Origin: Candidatus Midichloriaceae bacterium
GTDB taxonomy: Bacteria > Pseudomonadota > Alphaproteobacteria > Rickettsiales > Midichloriaceae
Assembly (NCBI GenBank): GCA_029266655.1
Contig: JAQSWL010000003.1
Span: 1 to 40,264 of the forward strand
DNA: 40,264 bases
Direction: 5' to 3'
The stretch's first letter is position 1. Every line of letters starts with the position of its first letter. Positions 17,695 to 25,140 of the stretch are shown here, piece after piece. Under the pieces are notes generated by a model, which worked only from the letters and a program-made list of their open reading frames with translations, had not been told where the DNA came from and did not search any database. The translations under genes were made by a program, and so were the position numbers.

Positions 17695-18699
17695 TCACAA
17701 GTTTTTCATAACCCATAGCTTTATTGTCTCAGCAACACTTGTGCTAAAGTCAGTAACTAATCCAACATGGCCAGTTGTTATATAAGCCAAATTGGATGAA
17801 GGGAATATAGATTTTACGGCCTCAGATGATGCTTGAGGCACAACACTATCTTTAGTGGCTATAATTGAAAGTAGCGGCAAATTAAAATTCTCTTCTATAT
17901 AAGACATCATCTTGTTTTGGTTAACTATATCCATAATCTGAGCAAACACCATTTTGGGCATATCTACCCCGTCATATACCCAGGACTCAATTGCATAAAA
18001 ATTATCATTATATAAGCCTTGCGCGCTCTTCAAATATTTCTTATTAACCTTTGCAAATTTCGGTAAATAAAAAGAAAGCTGAAAAAACTCTTTTGGTATG
18101 CTTTTGTGCTCTTTAAAAATTTGTAAAACTTTTTGGCTATTAACTTTGGCAAACCCACCTACGTTAAAATCCCAGGGGGTTGCTAATTGCACTAAAGCCT
18201 TTATTCTGTTTTGCGCTTTATTTGCATAAAGAGTAGCCATGATTCCCCCCATACAAAACCCAAGCAATATAGGCTTTTTTCCTGTGCTTGCAATTATGTA
18301 TTCAACGAAAGCTTCTACTCTACGTAAAGAAAATTCATTGAGATCTGCATCAGATTCAAGAGCTGCTTGCTCTCCACCCCATTCAACTAAATAAACCCTA
18401 AACCCACTATCTGCCAAAGCCTTAGCAAAACTTTTACCCGGTAAGTCCATAATATATGCCTTATTTATCATGGAAGGCAAAATTAATATAGGCTGGCCAG
18501 ATACAGAAAATTCATAAAGCTTACTCACGCCAATGCTAAAGCATTCCTGCCCACTTAAGGTTCTATGGTAGCGCGGTAAGGCATCTGTTTGTATAAGTTG
18601 CTGTAACCGCAACTGCGAACTACTTAAGAATTCTTCCCAAAATCTTTTCGAGAACTTCAACTCTTGCTTCGAGTTCAGCAATGCGCTTACCAAGCTCAT
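17695..18699 (-). CDS. phaC: poly(3-hydroxyalkanoate) synthase PhaC
   Basis: PhaC polymerises (R)-3-hydroxyacyl-CoA into storage polyester. The alpha/beta hydrolase fold and catalytic triad are present: lipase-like box GFCMGG with nucleophilic Cys, Asp in IIATKDSVVP, and His in TTGHVGLV. The short length (about 335 aa) fits class III enzymes, which need a small partner. The start is uncertain: an open frame extends to 18798, but that part overlaps the partner gene in another frame. The ATG at 18699, with GGAG 12 nt upstream, is the best compromise, and an even later TTG is possible. The gene converges on a membrane protein gene with a mini-palindrome between. Confidence 0.9.
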   Translation of the reverse strand: MSLVSALLNSKQELKFSKRFWEEFLSSSQLRLQQLIQTDALPRYHRTLSGQECFSIGVSKLYEFSVSGQPILILPSMINKAYIMDLPGKSFAKALADSGFRVYLVEWGGEQAALESDADLNEFSLRRVEAFVEYIIASTGKKPILLGFCMGGIMATLYANKAQNRIKALVQLATPWDFNVGGFAKVNSQKVLQIFKEHKSIPKEFFQLSFYLPKFAKVNKKYLKSAQGLYNDNFYAIESWVYDGVDMPKMVFAQIMDIVNQNKMMSYIEENFNLPLLSIIATKDSVVPQASSEAVKSIFPSSNLAYITTGHVGLVTDFSTSVAETIKLWVMKNL

Positions 18700-18895
18700 A
18701 TGGGACAAAATCTCCATCGTGAGCATCATTATGGTTCTCGGCATTAGCTTGTTTAAAGCTGTTTGTGGCATGGTTTTGGAATTTTGCATAATAGTCAACC
18801 ATCAATTCCGCTAATCTAGGGTCATTTAAATATTCCTGCATGTGCTTTTGCCAATCATCAATAAGATTACTTGCGGAGTTTTTCGTATTCGTCAT
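18620..18895 (-). CDS. small coiled-coil protein, possible PHA synthase partner (PhaE/PhaM-like)
   Basis: The 91-aa protein begins with an amphipathic helix (DDWQKHMQEYLNDPRLAELM) and ends with a coiled coil (GKRIAELEARVEVLEKILGR). The position upstream of and overlapping phaC, the helical N-terminus and the C-terminal leucine zipper resemble the small PhaE/PhaM-type partners of PHA synthases. It is much shorter than typical PhaE, so the name is a functional guess. The protein-like composition of this frame, against the arbitrary look of the overlapping phaC frame, suggests that the overlap region encodes this protein. Confidence 0.7.
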   Translation of the reverse strand: MTNTKNSASNLIDDWQKHMQEYLNDPRLAELMVDYYAKFQNHATNSFKQANAENHNDAHDGDFVPYELGKRIAELEARVEVLEKILGRILK

Positions 18896-18903
18896 ATAAT
18901 TAA

Positions 18904-18923
18904 AGTTAACAATATGTTTAACT
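18904..18923. promoter_or_regulatory. candidate operator in the divergent pha promoter region
   Basis: The 53-bp gap between the phaC-partner gene and phaR holds the inverted repeat AGTTAACA-ATAT-GTTTAACT (one mismatch). PhaR regulators commonly bind their own promoter and pha promoters, so this symmetric site is a candidate operator. The known PhaR sites in other bacteria are different in sequence, so this is inference only. Confidence 0.35.
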
Positions 18924-18948
18924 GCAATAGTACTTTATAGGTAATACG

Positions 18949-19380
18949 TTGGAACAAACAAGCAAAATTATTATTAAAAAATATCCCAATCGCAGATTGT
19001 ATAATACCCAAACCAGCACATATATAAAACTGGACGATTTAGCTCTAATGGTAAAAAAGGATGAGCCTTTTTTAGTGTTGGATGCCAAAACCAATGAAGA
19101 TATAACAAGGCTCACCTTGGTGCAAATAGTATTAGACCACGAAACAAAGGGCTATGAATTGATGCCAGAAGATTTTATCAAGATGATAATAAAATTTTAC
19201 GGACACCCTATAAATAAGATGATGCAGGATTATATATCCCAATCAGTTAAAAATTTAAATACCATCTCACTAGATAAAACCGCGTTAGACCAAGCAACAG
19301 ATTTTGCGCAAAACAATATCAACTACTTCACTGATTTACTTTTTGGCGCTCAGAAGGGTGGTAATAAACCTAAAAAATAG
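18949..19380 (+). CDS. phaR: polyhydroxyalkanoate synthesis regulator PhaR
   Basis: The N-terminal PHB accumulation regulatory domain is clear: IIIKKYPNRRLYNTQTSTYI and KLDDLALMVKKDEPFLVLDA (residues 7-50), then DITRLTLVQIVLDHE. The second domain (residues 75-110) is shortened relative to the family. The protein of 143 aa is predicted to sense PHA and repress phasin and synthase genes. The start is TTG at 18949; no earlier ATG exists in frame. It is divergent from the phaC pair with a 53-bp shared regulatory region. Confidence 0.92.
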   Translation: MEQTSKIIIKKYPNRRLYNTQTSTYIKLDDLALMVKKDEPFLVLDAKTNEDITRLTLVQIVLDHETKGYELMPEDFIKMIIKFYGHPINKMMQDYISQSVKNLNTISLDKTALDQATDFAQNNINYFTDLLFGAQKGGNKPKK

Positions 19381-19397
19381 ATAACCAAAATTTTTAA

Positions 19398-19556
19398 AAC
19401 GAACTCCGCAGGCGTCGGCAGTATCACTATAGGCCCTTTTTTGTAAAGGTGGGCACCATTTTAACTATCCAGTGGATGTGTTAAGGGACGGCTCCCAATT
19501 AGTGTCTTATCGGCCCCGGTGAATAAACCTCCTGACTCGCTCTGCAGAGTCCAGCT
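19398..19556 (-). ncRNA. ssrS: 6S RNA (SsrS)
   Basis: On the minus strand, GGACTCTGCAG near the 5' end pairs completely (two G-U pairs) with CTGCGGAGTTC near the 3' end, and GCG/CGC and CAG/CTG extend the stem, giving a long rod of about 155 nt with an open centre, the shape of 6S RNA. The 3' side TGCCGACGCCTGCGGAG resembles the conserved 6S end. It lies immediately downstream of zapA on the same strand, the classic position of ssrS. 6S RNA binds the sigma70 RNA polymerase holoenzyme. The 3' stem is followed by a TTTT stretch that could terminate transcription. End points are approximate. Confidence 0.78.
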
Positions 19557-19562
19557 AGTATA

Positions 19563-19886
19563 TTAGCTCTTTTCCACGCGGCTTGCAAGATGTTCTATAT
19601 AGTCTGCTATCTGAGATATTGTATCTTTTAAGTTCTTTTTGGCCGCCCCTACTTCTCCTTTCTGGGACTCAATATCAGATTCAACTTTTCTGATAAGGGC
19701 TTCCACTTGGTCTTCAACCATAAGACCTGCAATTAAAGCAAGCTTAAGGTCTGAAGCACCAGGGAATTTAGCTGCTAATTCATCTAATCTATGGTTATAT
19801 TTAGCAGCTAAGGAAGAAATGCGTTCATCATCATCGCAATCGAGCGAAAGATTTGTATTTCTAAATTTTAAATTTACCAATGTCAT
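19563..19886 (-). CDS. zapA: cell division protein ZapA
   Basis: ZapA bundles FtsZ filaments at the division site. The 107-aa protein has the family start (LVNLKFRNTNLSLDCDDDER), the central helix with LKLALIAGLMVEDQVEAL, and a coiled-coil C-terminus. Its ATG overlaps the TAA of the upstream coiled-coil gene, so the two are translationally coupled. The 6S RNA gene follows, as in many proteobacteria. Confidence 0.92.
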   Translation of the reverse strand: MTLVNLKFRNTNLSLDCDDDERISSLAAKYNHRLDELAAKFPGASDLKLALIAGLMVEDQVEALIRKVESDIESQKGEVGAAKKNLKDTISQIADYIEHLASRVEKS

Positions 19887-20188
19887 TAGCTAACCAATCT
19901 TTTAAGTTTAGATAAACTGAGCTGCACATCGGCAACCTGCTCAATATCCTGAGGGATAGCAGATAATGGTTTCTGCTTAAAAGCATTATCCGCTACTGGC
20001 ATTTCAGCATCACCAGCAACAAAGCTTTTAGGCTGCTCAGGCAGCTTTTTGAGTTCTAATTTTAGCTTTATTATTTCAGCTCTAAGCTTAGAATTTTCTG
20101 ATTCTAAAGCTGATATCTTTACCTCTATGGCATTCTCTAAACGCTCAAGCGCTTTTTCTAACTTTTCCTTAACCAATGCAGTGCTCAT
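19886..20188 (-). CDS. coiled-coil protein upstream of zapA (DUF4164-like)
   Basis: The 100-aa protein is largely a coiled coil (EKLEKALERLENAIEVKISA, then ESENSKLRAEIIKLKLELKK). Small coiled-coil proteins in this position are usual in alphaproteobacteria and are often annotated DUF4164; a role with ZapA at the divisome is plausible but unproven. The start is placed at the ATG at 20188; a TTG 12 bp earlier is within the end of repeat D. That repeat abuts the start, so promoter and leader may lie in or beyond it. The stop overlaps the zapA start. Confidence 0.8.
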   Translation of the reverse strand: MSTALVKEKLEKALERLENAIEVKISALESENSKLRAEIIKLKLELKKLPEQPKSFVAGDAEMPVADNAFKQKPLSAIPQDIEQVADVQLSLSKLKRLVS

Positions 20189-20193
20189 ATATA

Positions 20194-20285
20194 ATACCAA
20201 ATCTCAAAATAAGTAGAGCATTAATTCTCATTTTTTGCCAAAGTTACTTAATAAAAAATTTCTGAATATGCAAACAGATTTACAT
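20194..20285 (+). repeat. repeat family D, copy 5 (left part only)
   Basis: Starts with ATACCAAATCTCAAAATAAG and continues AGAGCATTAATTCTCATTTT, as in D copy 3, then degenerates near 20285 without a right terminal repeat. It begins 6 bp upstream of the coiled-coil gene's ATG on the other strand. Confidence 0.7.
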
Positions 20286-20329
20286 GCTAAAAATATTATA
20301 TATCTAGAGTAGATTCAAGACAATTTCTT

Positions 20330-21724
20330 CTAAAATTCAACTTTTATCAACTCCACTATGTTGGATTCATGAGGATTATGTATTTTATAGGCCCCATCAA
20401 TGTCATAAGAAAAACTGGCATTTTTTTTAAAGCACTTATTAAGCTCAGAAGCGGAAAAATTAATTTGCCCACGCACCATAACAAAGTGCTTGGATTTGCT
20501 AGATCCTTTGCAAGAATAAGTTTTACCAGGATATATAGTTAACTTTTTAAGCACAAACCCACCTCTTTTTAACAAAGTATCAGAATACCCCCAGGACCTA
20601 CGCACTAAATTATCAAATAAAAACTTCCCCATATGTCGCAAACGGAGTGTATTAACTACTTCACGAACCTCTTGAGAGTATTTAGTATTCAGCACAAGTA
20701 CAGCATCTTCAGAATCCACTATTGTTACATCCTCAAGATTTACTGCAGCTATTAATTTGTTTTTGTTATTAGAGTAAACCTGAATGTTATGACTATTAAC
20801 TGAAATGCATGGTTCAGCTTTTATAACATTCCCATCCATATCTTTATTCTGCACTGAATATATACTTTTCCAAGATCCAACATCAGACCACCCGATAGAT
20901 GAACTTATAACCGTTGCATTCTCTGGTTCGGTAGTCAATATTTCATCTACAAAGCTAGCTTCACATTTTTCAAATTCTTCGCCATTTATTGCGATAATCC
21001 GATAATTTGAGCCTTCAGCTGTTGTTTTACGAGCCTTTTGCAAAGATTTTTTGCAAGCACTAATTGTGCTTAAAGCTTGTCTATTCATTTGCTCTACATA
21101 AAGCTTTGCCGGCAGTACGAATATACCAGTATTCCATTGATAGCCATCTTTAATCAATCCATCTGCAACAGATTTATTTGGCTTTTCAATAAAATTTTCA
21201 ATTAAATAAAGCTCGTTATTGTCTGCGTTTACGTCTACGACTTTACCATGCTTTATGTATCCATAATCAGTTTCAGAATAAAGCGCTTTGGAGCTAATCA
21301 GCACAAACTTATTATTCTTTAGCGCAAAATCACAAGCTTCCAGCATCAACTTTTTAAATTTTTCAGCATGTTTAATATCATGGTCGGAAGAAAACACCAT
21401 CATTATTGCATCTGGATTTTGCTCATAAACATCAAGTGCTGCTAAAGTTACTGCTGGCGCTGTACTTCTTACACATGGCTCCAAAATTATTTTAGCTTCC
21501 TTAACGCTGATTTCAGCTAATTGCTCTTCTGCTAAAAGCTTATGCTCTTGATTAGTTATGATATATAAATTATTGATGCCGGGCAGTTTTTCTATTCGCT
21601 TAATACTATTTTGTAACAAGCTGGTTTCAGAAGCAAACCCAATAAATTGCTTAGGTAAGTTCTCTCTAGAGATAGGCCATAATCTTGCTCCATGCCCACC
21701 ACAAAGAATTATTGGATAAATCAT
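20330..21724 (-). CDS. manC: mannose-1-phosphate guanylyltransferase, with degenerate C-terminal isomerase domain
   Basis: ManC makes GDP-mannose from mannose-1-phosphate and GTP for surface polysaccharide. The nucleotidyltransferase signature is clear (PIILCGGHGARLWPISRENL, residues 3-22), followed by TAPAVTLAALD, SSDHDI, and FIEKP and NTGIFV. The C-terminal cupin, which in bifunctional enzymes isomerises mannose-6-phosphate, is reduced: the usual Q-x-H-x-H-R metal motif is replaced by SCKGSSKSKHFVMVRG, and the protein stops before the usual GYLGEDDI end. It is probably only a pyrophosphorylase. The start is set at the ATG at 21724; the frame is open to 21787 but the extra part is not family-like. 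Length is 464 aa. Confidence 0.9.
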   Translation of the reverse strand: MIYPIILCGGHGARLWPISRENLPKQFIGFASETSLLQNSIKRIEKLPGINNLYIITNQEHKLLAEEQLAEISVKEAKIILEPCVRSTAPAVTLAALDVYEQNPDAIMMVFSSDHDIKHAEKFKKLMLEACDFALKNNKFVLISSKALYSETDYGYIKHGKVVDVNADNNELYLIENFIEKPNKSVADGLIKDGYQWNTGIFVLPAKLYVEQMNRQALSTISACKKSLQKARKTTAEGSNYRIIAINGEEFEKCEASFVDEILTTEPENATVISSSIGWSDVGSWKSIYSVQNKDMDGNVIKAEPCISVNSHNIQVYSNNKNKLIAAVNLEDVTIVDSEDAVLVLNTKYSQEVREVVNTLRLRHMGKFLFDNLVRRSWGYSDTLLKRGGFVLKKLTIYPGKTYSCKGSSKSKHFVMVRGQINFSASELNKCFKKNASFSYDIDGAYKIHNPHESNIVELIKVEF

Positions 21725-21856
21725 AAATATTAAGCCATGTTTTTTACCAGAATTACAATATATGCTATTATCGCTATATTGAAGCATTTTTTATGATTTT
21801 AACAAAAAATGTTTATTCCATTATCTTTCAACAGCTTTGGAGAAATAATATTATGC

Positions 21857-22066
21857 TAACTCCCAAAATCTATGCACTTTTGCCTAAATTATTTTGGGAG
21901 TTGGTATTATACCAAATCTCACAAATAAATTGAGATAGTAATGCCAGATTTTGACAAAGTGCGAAGGGAAAAAGCAGCTGAATATTTTACATATTCATCA
22001 ATATCTTACCAAGTAACTTTGGCAAAAGATGTGCGTTAATGCTCTATTTATTTTGGGAGTTGGTAT
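21857..22066. repeat. repeat family D: hairpin D2' (21857-21908) and full copy D2 (21909-22066)
   Basis: D2 is bounded by ATACCAAATCTCACAAATAA on the left and TTTATTTTGGGAGTTGGTAT on the right, and the inside matches copies 1 and 3. D2' just to the left is a short version: CTAACTCCCAAAAT and ATTTTGGGAGTTGG pair around a 24-nt loop. The right end of D2 touches the TAA of mltA (22066-22068). This pair fills most of the 341-bp gap between mltA and manC; nothing else is visible there. Confidence 0.85.
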
Positions 22067-23193
22067 TACTTAGCTGTATAACTTTCTGGCACTTTTACAG
22101 TCTTTGGGAAAAAAGCAAAAAAGCGCCCTTTTGCTTTGAAGTGACTAGCTACTTTTTCCGCTTTATCTCCCCTACCAAAAAATACATCTCCTCTAATAGC
22201 GCCTCTAATAGCACCACCAGTATCTTGCGCTATAAACAAACGCTTATAATTGCGCCCCTTAAATATGCTTTTCTCTGGTAAACTAGTTGCAACCCAAACC
22301 GGCATTCCATATGGATATAATCCATAATCAACAGCAAGAGACCTCTCAGGAATTAAAGGCACACCCTGCCCACCCAAAGCATGATGACCTTGCACTGGCT
22401 GGAAAAAAACATAAGACGGATCCTCTTCCATAATCTCCTTTCCATCCCTAGGATTGCGGTGCAAATAGTCCATCATACTTTTAGCATCTTCAAATTTTAA
22501 ATCCCGTTGACGCAAGGCTTGATGGATACCTTTAAATCTATACCCATTGGATGCCTCAAAACCCAAATTCAGGTATCCACCTTCCTTAAGCTTAACTACG
22601 CCAGATCCTTGAATCTGCATAAAATATAACCGCGCTCTGTTATCAACATAAGCAACCTCCAACCCTTTACCTGCAAGTGCCCCATCATTTATTGAAGCGT
22701 GCTCTATAGCGCTTGAACCCTTTACATATTCCAAATCTGAGGGCTTACGATAAATAGGATATTTATACTTTCCATGCTTTTTCTTACTGCCTTCTAACTC
22801 AATTTGAAAATACCCAGTTAGCATACCTTCAGGATTATGAGAATCATCAAGCACCTGATAAGGAGTAAACCATTTTTCAAAAAATAGCTTTGCTTCTTTA
22901 TCCGTTGGCTTTTCGTAATTATAGGCATCCATGCATGGTACTTGCCAGTCTATAGCGTTGCCTCCCAAAGCGGTCGCTCTACTCACATTACTTTCTAAAT
23001 CTAAGCGCATAATTTTGCTGCATGACCTTTTGAAAGAGTCGAAAGCTCCTGCATGAGAATCCTCTTCCCAACCATCAACATGAGCAAATGTCACCGGCTT
23101 AAATTTTGCAATTCTTGGCTTAGTGGTGGTGCCACATCCAGTGAATAATGCACTTAGGAGACATAATATTATTAATACCAGACTATTTTTCAT
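22066..23193 (-). CDS. mltA: membrane-bound lytic murein transglycosylase A (MltA)
   Basis: MltA cleaves the glycan strand of peptidoglycan to 1,6-anhydro products. The lipoprotein signal is MKNSLVLIILCLLSALFTGC with lipidated Cys-20. The MltA domain has EGMLTGYFQIELEGSKK, and IQGSGVVKLKEGGYLNLGFE; the 3D domain has the catalytic Asp region IAQDTGGAIRGAIRGDVFFG. At 375 aa it is normal. It overlaps the upstream Tim44-like gene by 11 bp, so they are co-transcribed. It is one of three glycan-cutting genes within 5 kb. Confidence 0.94.
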   Translation of the reverse strand: MKNSLVLIILCLLSALFTGCGTTTKPRIAKFKPVTFAHVDGWEEDSHAGAFDSFKRSCSKIMRLDLESNVSRATALGGNAIDWQVPCMDAYNYEKPTDKEAKLFFEKWFTPYQVLDDSHNPEGMLTGYFQIELEGSKKKHGKYKYPIYRKPSDLEYVKGSSAIEHASINDGALAGKGLEVAYVDNRARLYFMQIQGSGVVKLKEGGYLNLGFEASNGYRFKGIHQALRQRDLKFEDAKSMMDYLHRNPRDGKEIMEEDPSYVFFQPVQGHHALGGQGVPLIPERSLAVDYGLYPYGMPVWVATSLPEKSIFKGRNYKRLFIAQDTGGAIRGAIRGDVFFGRGDKAEKVASHFKAKGRFFAFFPKTVKVPESYTAK

Positions 23194-23845
23194 TGCTTAT
23201 GAGTATCCAAATATTGGATTTTGAATTAATCTTTTTACTAAAAGTCCAAACATCTTGACGCTTTATAACTTTAGATAAGCTGCCATTTATAAGCTCGCCA
23301 GAATTAGCATCTACAACATTCGATATCTGCTCAGACTCAAACTCCACTACTATAACCGCACTTACATCCTGCTTGAATACATTTAATATTTTAACGTTTT
23401 GCACTCCAACTATAGTTATGTTTTGCCTTTGTGCATTTGCTTGTAATTGCTTAATGGAATCTGAAAATTGGCTAAGCATTGCAGGAGAGACAAGTTTCTC
23501 CAATACGTGCACTTGCTGCTTAGCATAAGCTTCCAGTATCATTTGAAATGCACTTTTGGCACCAAGCAGGAATTTATCGGCGGTAAAGTCAGGGAGATGC
23601 TCACGTATATCTTCAAAAATTTTGCGCTCTTGCTCACCCATTTCAGCTTCTAAGGCAGAAAGAATATCTATTTGAGAGCCCGACTGAACTTGCTCTACAT
23701 CTTTTAATAAACCTTCTTTAAATTGCTCGTAAGCTTTTTTATTTTCTTCTGACATTTCGTTGTCATAACTAGTATCCCCCAATGTCTTATATAGCTTACG
23801 CCCTATAAAAAAGGCGATTAGAGCGAAAATTATAATATCAATCAT
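23183..23845 (-). CDS. Tim44-like domain protein (TimA type)
   Basis: An N-terminal transmembrane helix (MIDIIIFALIAFFIGRKLYK) anchors a C-terminal Tim44/TimA-like domain (residues 80-215; ADKFLLGAKSAFQMILEAYA, then QDVSAVIVVEFESEQI). The alphaproteobacterial order secB / tim44 / mltA is typical and supports the call. The precise job in bacteria is not settled; a role in envelope protein assembly is assumed. The start is placed at 23845 (MIDIII), since the five residues before it are not conserved in character. Its end overlaps mltA. Confidence 0.88.
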   Translation of the reverse strand: MIDIIIFALIAFFIGRKLYKTLGDTSYDNEMSEENKKAYEQFKEGLLKDVEQVQSGSQIDILSALEAEMGEQERKIFEDIREHLPDFTADKFLLGAKSAFQMILEAYAKQQVHVLEKLVSPAMLSQFSDSIKQLQANAQRQNITIVGVQNVKILNVFKQDVSAVIVVEFESEQISNVVDANSGELINGSLSKVIKRQDVWTFSKKINSKSNIWILISNEK

Positions 23846-23926
23846 TTTTAATAGACACATAAACCAATGCTGTTTAGTATAGCAGACCTCTTACAGCTTA
23901 AAAATATTTTTATTAAAAATAAATAT

Positions 23927-24394
23927 ATGGACACAAAGAACATGGAAACAAACGAAACTCTTATAATTCACGGACAGTATATAAAGGACTTATCTTTTGA
24001 GAATCCAAATGCCCCTGCATCTTTTCAAATGGAGCAAGAGCCTTCTTTTGAAATTGGCATTGATGTAAATACTGCCGGTGTTGGAGAAAATATATATGAA
24101 GTGTCATTAAACCTTGTTGTTAAAGCTTTACAAGATACTCAGGCGATTTTCATCGTTGAATTAAAATACGCTGGCGTTTTCACTGTTATTATGCCTTCTC
24201 CTCAAGACTTAGAGAAAGCTCTTTTAGTTCAATGCGCATCCATATTGTTCCCATTTGCAAGAAGAATAATATCTGATGTTACCAGAGATGGCGGTTACCC
24301 TCCTGTTTCCCTACATCCGGTTGACTTCTTAGGGCTATTTGTACAAAAGAAACAAAGCGAAAGCGAAGCTCCTCCGGCTAATACTAATCATTAA
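23927..24394 (+). CDS. secB: protein-export chaperone SecB
   Basis: SecB holds precursor proteins unfolded and passes them to SecA. The 155-aa protein matches the family: LIIHGQYIKDLSFENPNAPA, YEVSLNLVVKAL, FIVELKYAGVF, and CASILFPFARRIISDVTRDG with GYPPVSLHPVDF. The frame is open to 23867 but the start at 23927 (MDTKNMETNET) gives a normal length; the extra N-terminus would not resemble SecB. It is divergent from the Tim44-like gene. Confidence 0.95.
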   Translation: MDTKNMETNETLIIHGQYIKDLSFENPNAPASFQMEQEPSFEIGIDVNTAGVGENIYEVSLNLVVKALQDTQAIFIVELKYAGVFTVIMPSPQDLEKALLVQCASILFPFARRIISDVTRDGGYPPVSLHPVDFLGLFVQKKQSESEAPPANTNH

Positions 24395-24486
24395 AATTGG
24401 GAATTAAGTCTAAGGCTTTACCCTTGCAACTCCAATTTTAAAAAGTTGTGTCTAAGAGCTAAATAAGACTATAATTATAACTTAGG

Positions 24487-24673
24487 CAGAAAAGCGGCTA
24501 GCCGCAGGGGCAAAAAATTTGTACATACAGGCGCATAGCGCCTACTATACACAAATTTTTTGAGCCAGAGCTTTTGCTGACTCTGTCAGCGGGAAGAGAA
24601 TCGTTGAAAATTATTTAAAGAGCAATTTATCTTATAGAAATCAATAAACTATCTCCTGATGTCGGAGAGTATG
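24487..24673 (+). repeat. element E, copy 2 (left end missing or diverged)
   Basis: The right part matches E copy 1: GAGCCAGAGCTTTTGCTGAC, then the GTCAGCGGGAAGAG stretch, AGCAATTTATCTTATAGAAA and GATGTCGGAGAGTATG. The hairpin at 24511-24562 uses different sequence (CAAAAAATTTGT/ACAAATTTTTTG with tip AGGCGCATAGCGCCT), so the stem shape is kept while the bases change. A left end could not be found. Confidence 0.7.
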
Positions 24674-24674
24674 A

Positions 24675-24700
24675 TATAGCCAAATTGGTATAAAAATGGC
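24675..24700 (+). repeat. fragment of family C terminal repeat
   Basis: ATATAGCCAAATTGGTATAA with AAATGGC following resembles the family C end TATAGCTAAACCGGTATAAA. It is adjacent to E copy 2. The matching opposite end may be the AAAGGCTTGGCTA at the rlpA stop (about 25146-25158), which would make 24675-25158 an older element later disrupted by F; that pairing is speculative. Confidence 0.4.
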
Positions 24701-24799
24701 ATATTAATTTGAATCAATCTAAGGCTTATGTATATGAGATAAAACCCATCAAAGCCTTGCGACGCCTGACTCAGCTAAAGCGCCATCACCCCAAACGGC

Positions 24800-25076
24800 C
24801 ATAACTGTTGAAAGTGCTAAGAAATATAAAAGCCATAAAAAGAGAGTGTATTTTAATTTAATAAAAAGCAATAATGCAAACAACGGGTTGCCATTGTTTG
24901 TTCATTTTTTGCAAGATCTTTATAGAAGATCTTGCAGTCCTGGCGCAGCGCTTCGCGCTTGCCCCGGTAGCGCCAGGCCTTTCTTTGTGCTTTGCTTTTT
25001 ATTAGTTAAATTTATTAACTTACTAGATATGGATGGACTATCGGTTGTTACGCTTACAGCACTTTCAACAGTTATG
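24800..25076. mobile_element. MITE-like element F with 19-bp inverted ends and 10-bp target duplication
   Basis: CATAACTGTTGAAAGTGCT (24800-24818) and its perfect reverse complement (25058-25076) bound a 277-bp element. CCCAAACGGC stands directly outside on both sides (24790-24799 and 25077-25086), a clear target-site duplication. The inside has three hairpins: CAAACAA/TTGTTTG, GCAAGATCTT/AAGATCTTGC (about 24910-24934) and CCTGGCGC/GCGCCAGG (24939-24977). It has no transposase. Together with E copy 2 and a C-like end it accounts for most of the 746-bp gap between secB and rlpA. Confidence 0.85.
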
Positions 25077-25140
25077 CCCAAACGGCGCCGCAATTCTTTA
25101 TAGAAATTTCATGCCTTTTTACAACTCTTTAGCAATACAT

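Noticed and set aside
18700-18798. Longer N-terminus for phaC
   Set aside because: This part is read in another frame by the coiled-coil partner gene, whose protein looks real; the extra PhaC residues look arbitrary.
24846-25103. 85-aa open frame in the plus strand
   Set aside because: It spans the inside and right end of element F and its target duplication, so it is a by-product of the repeat.
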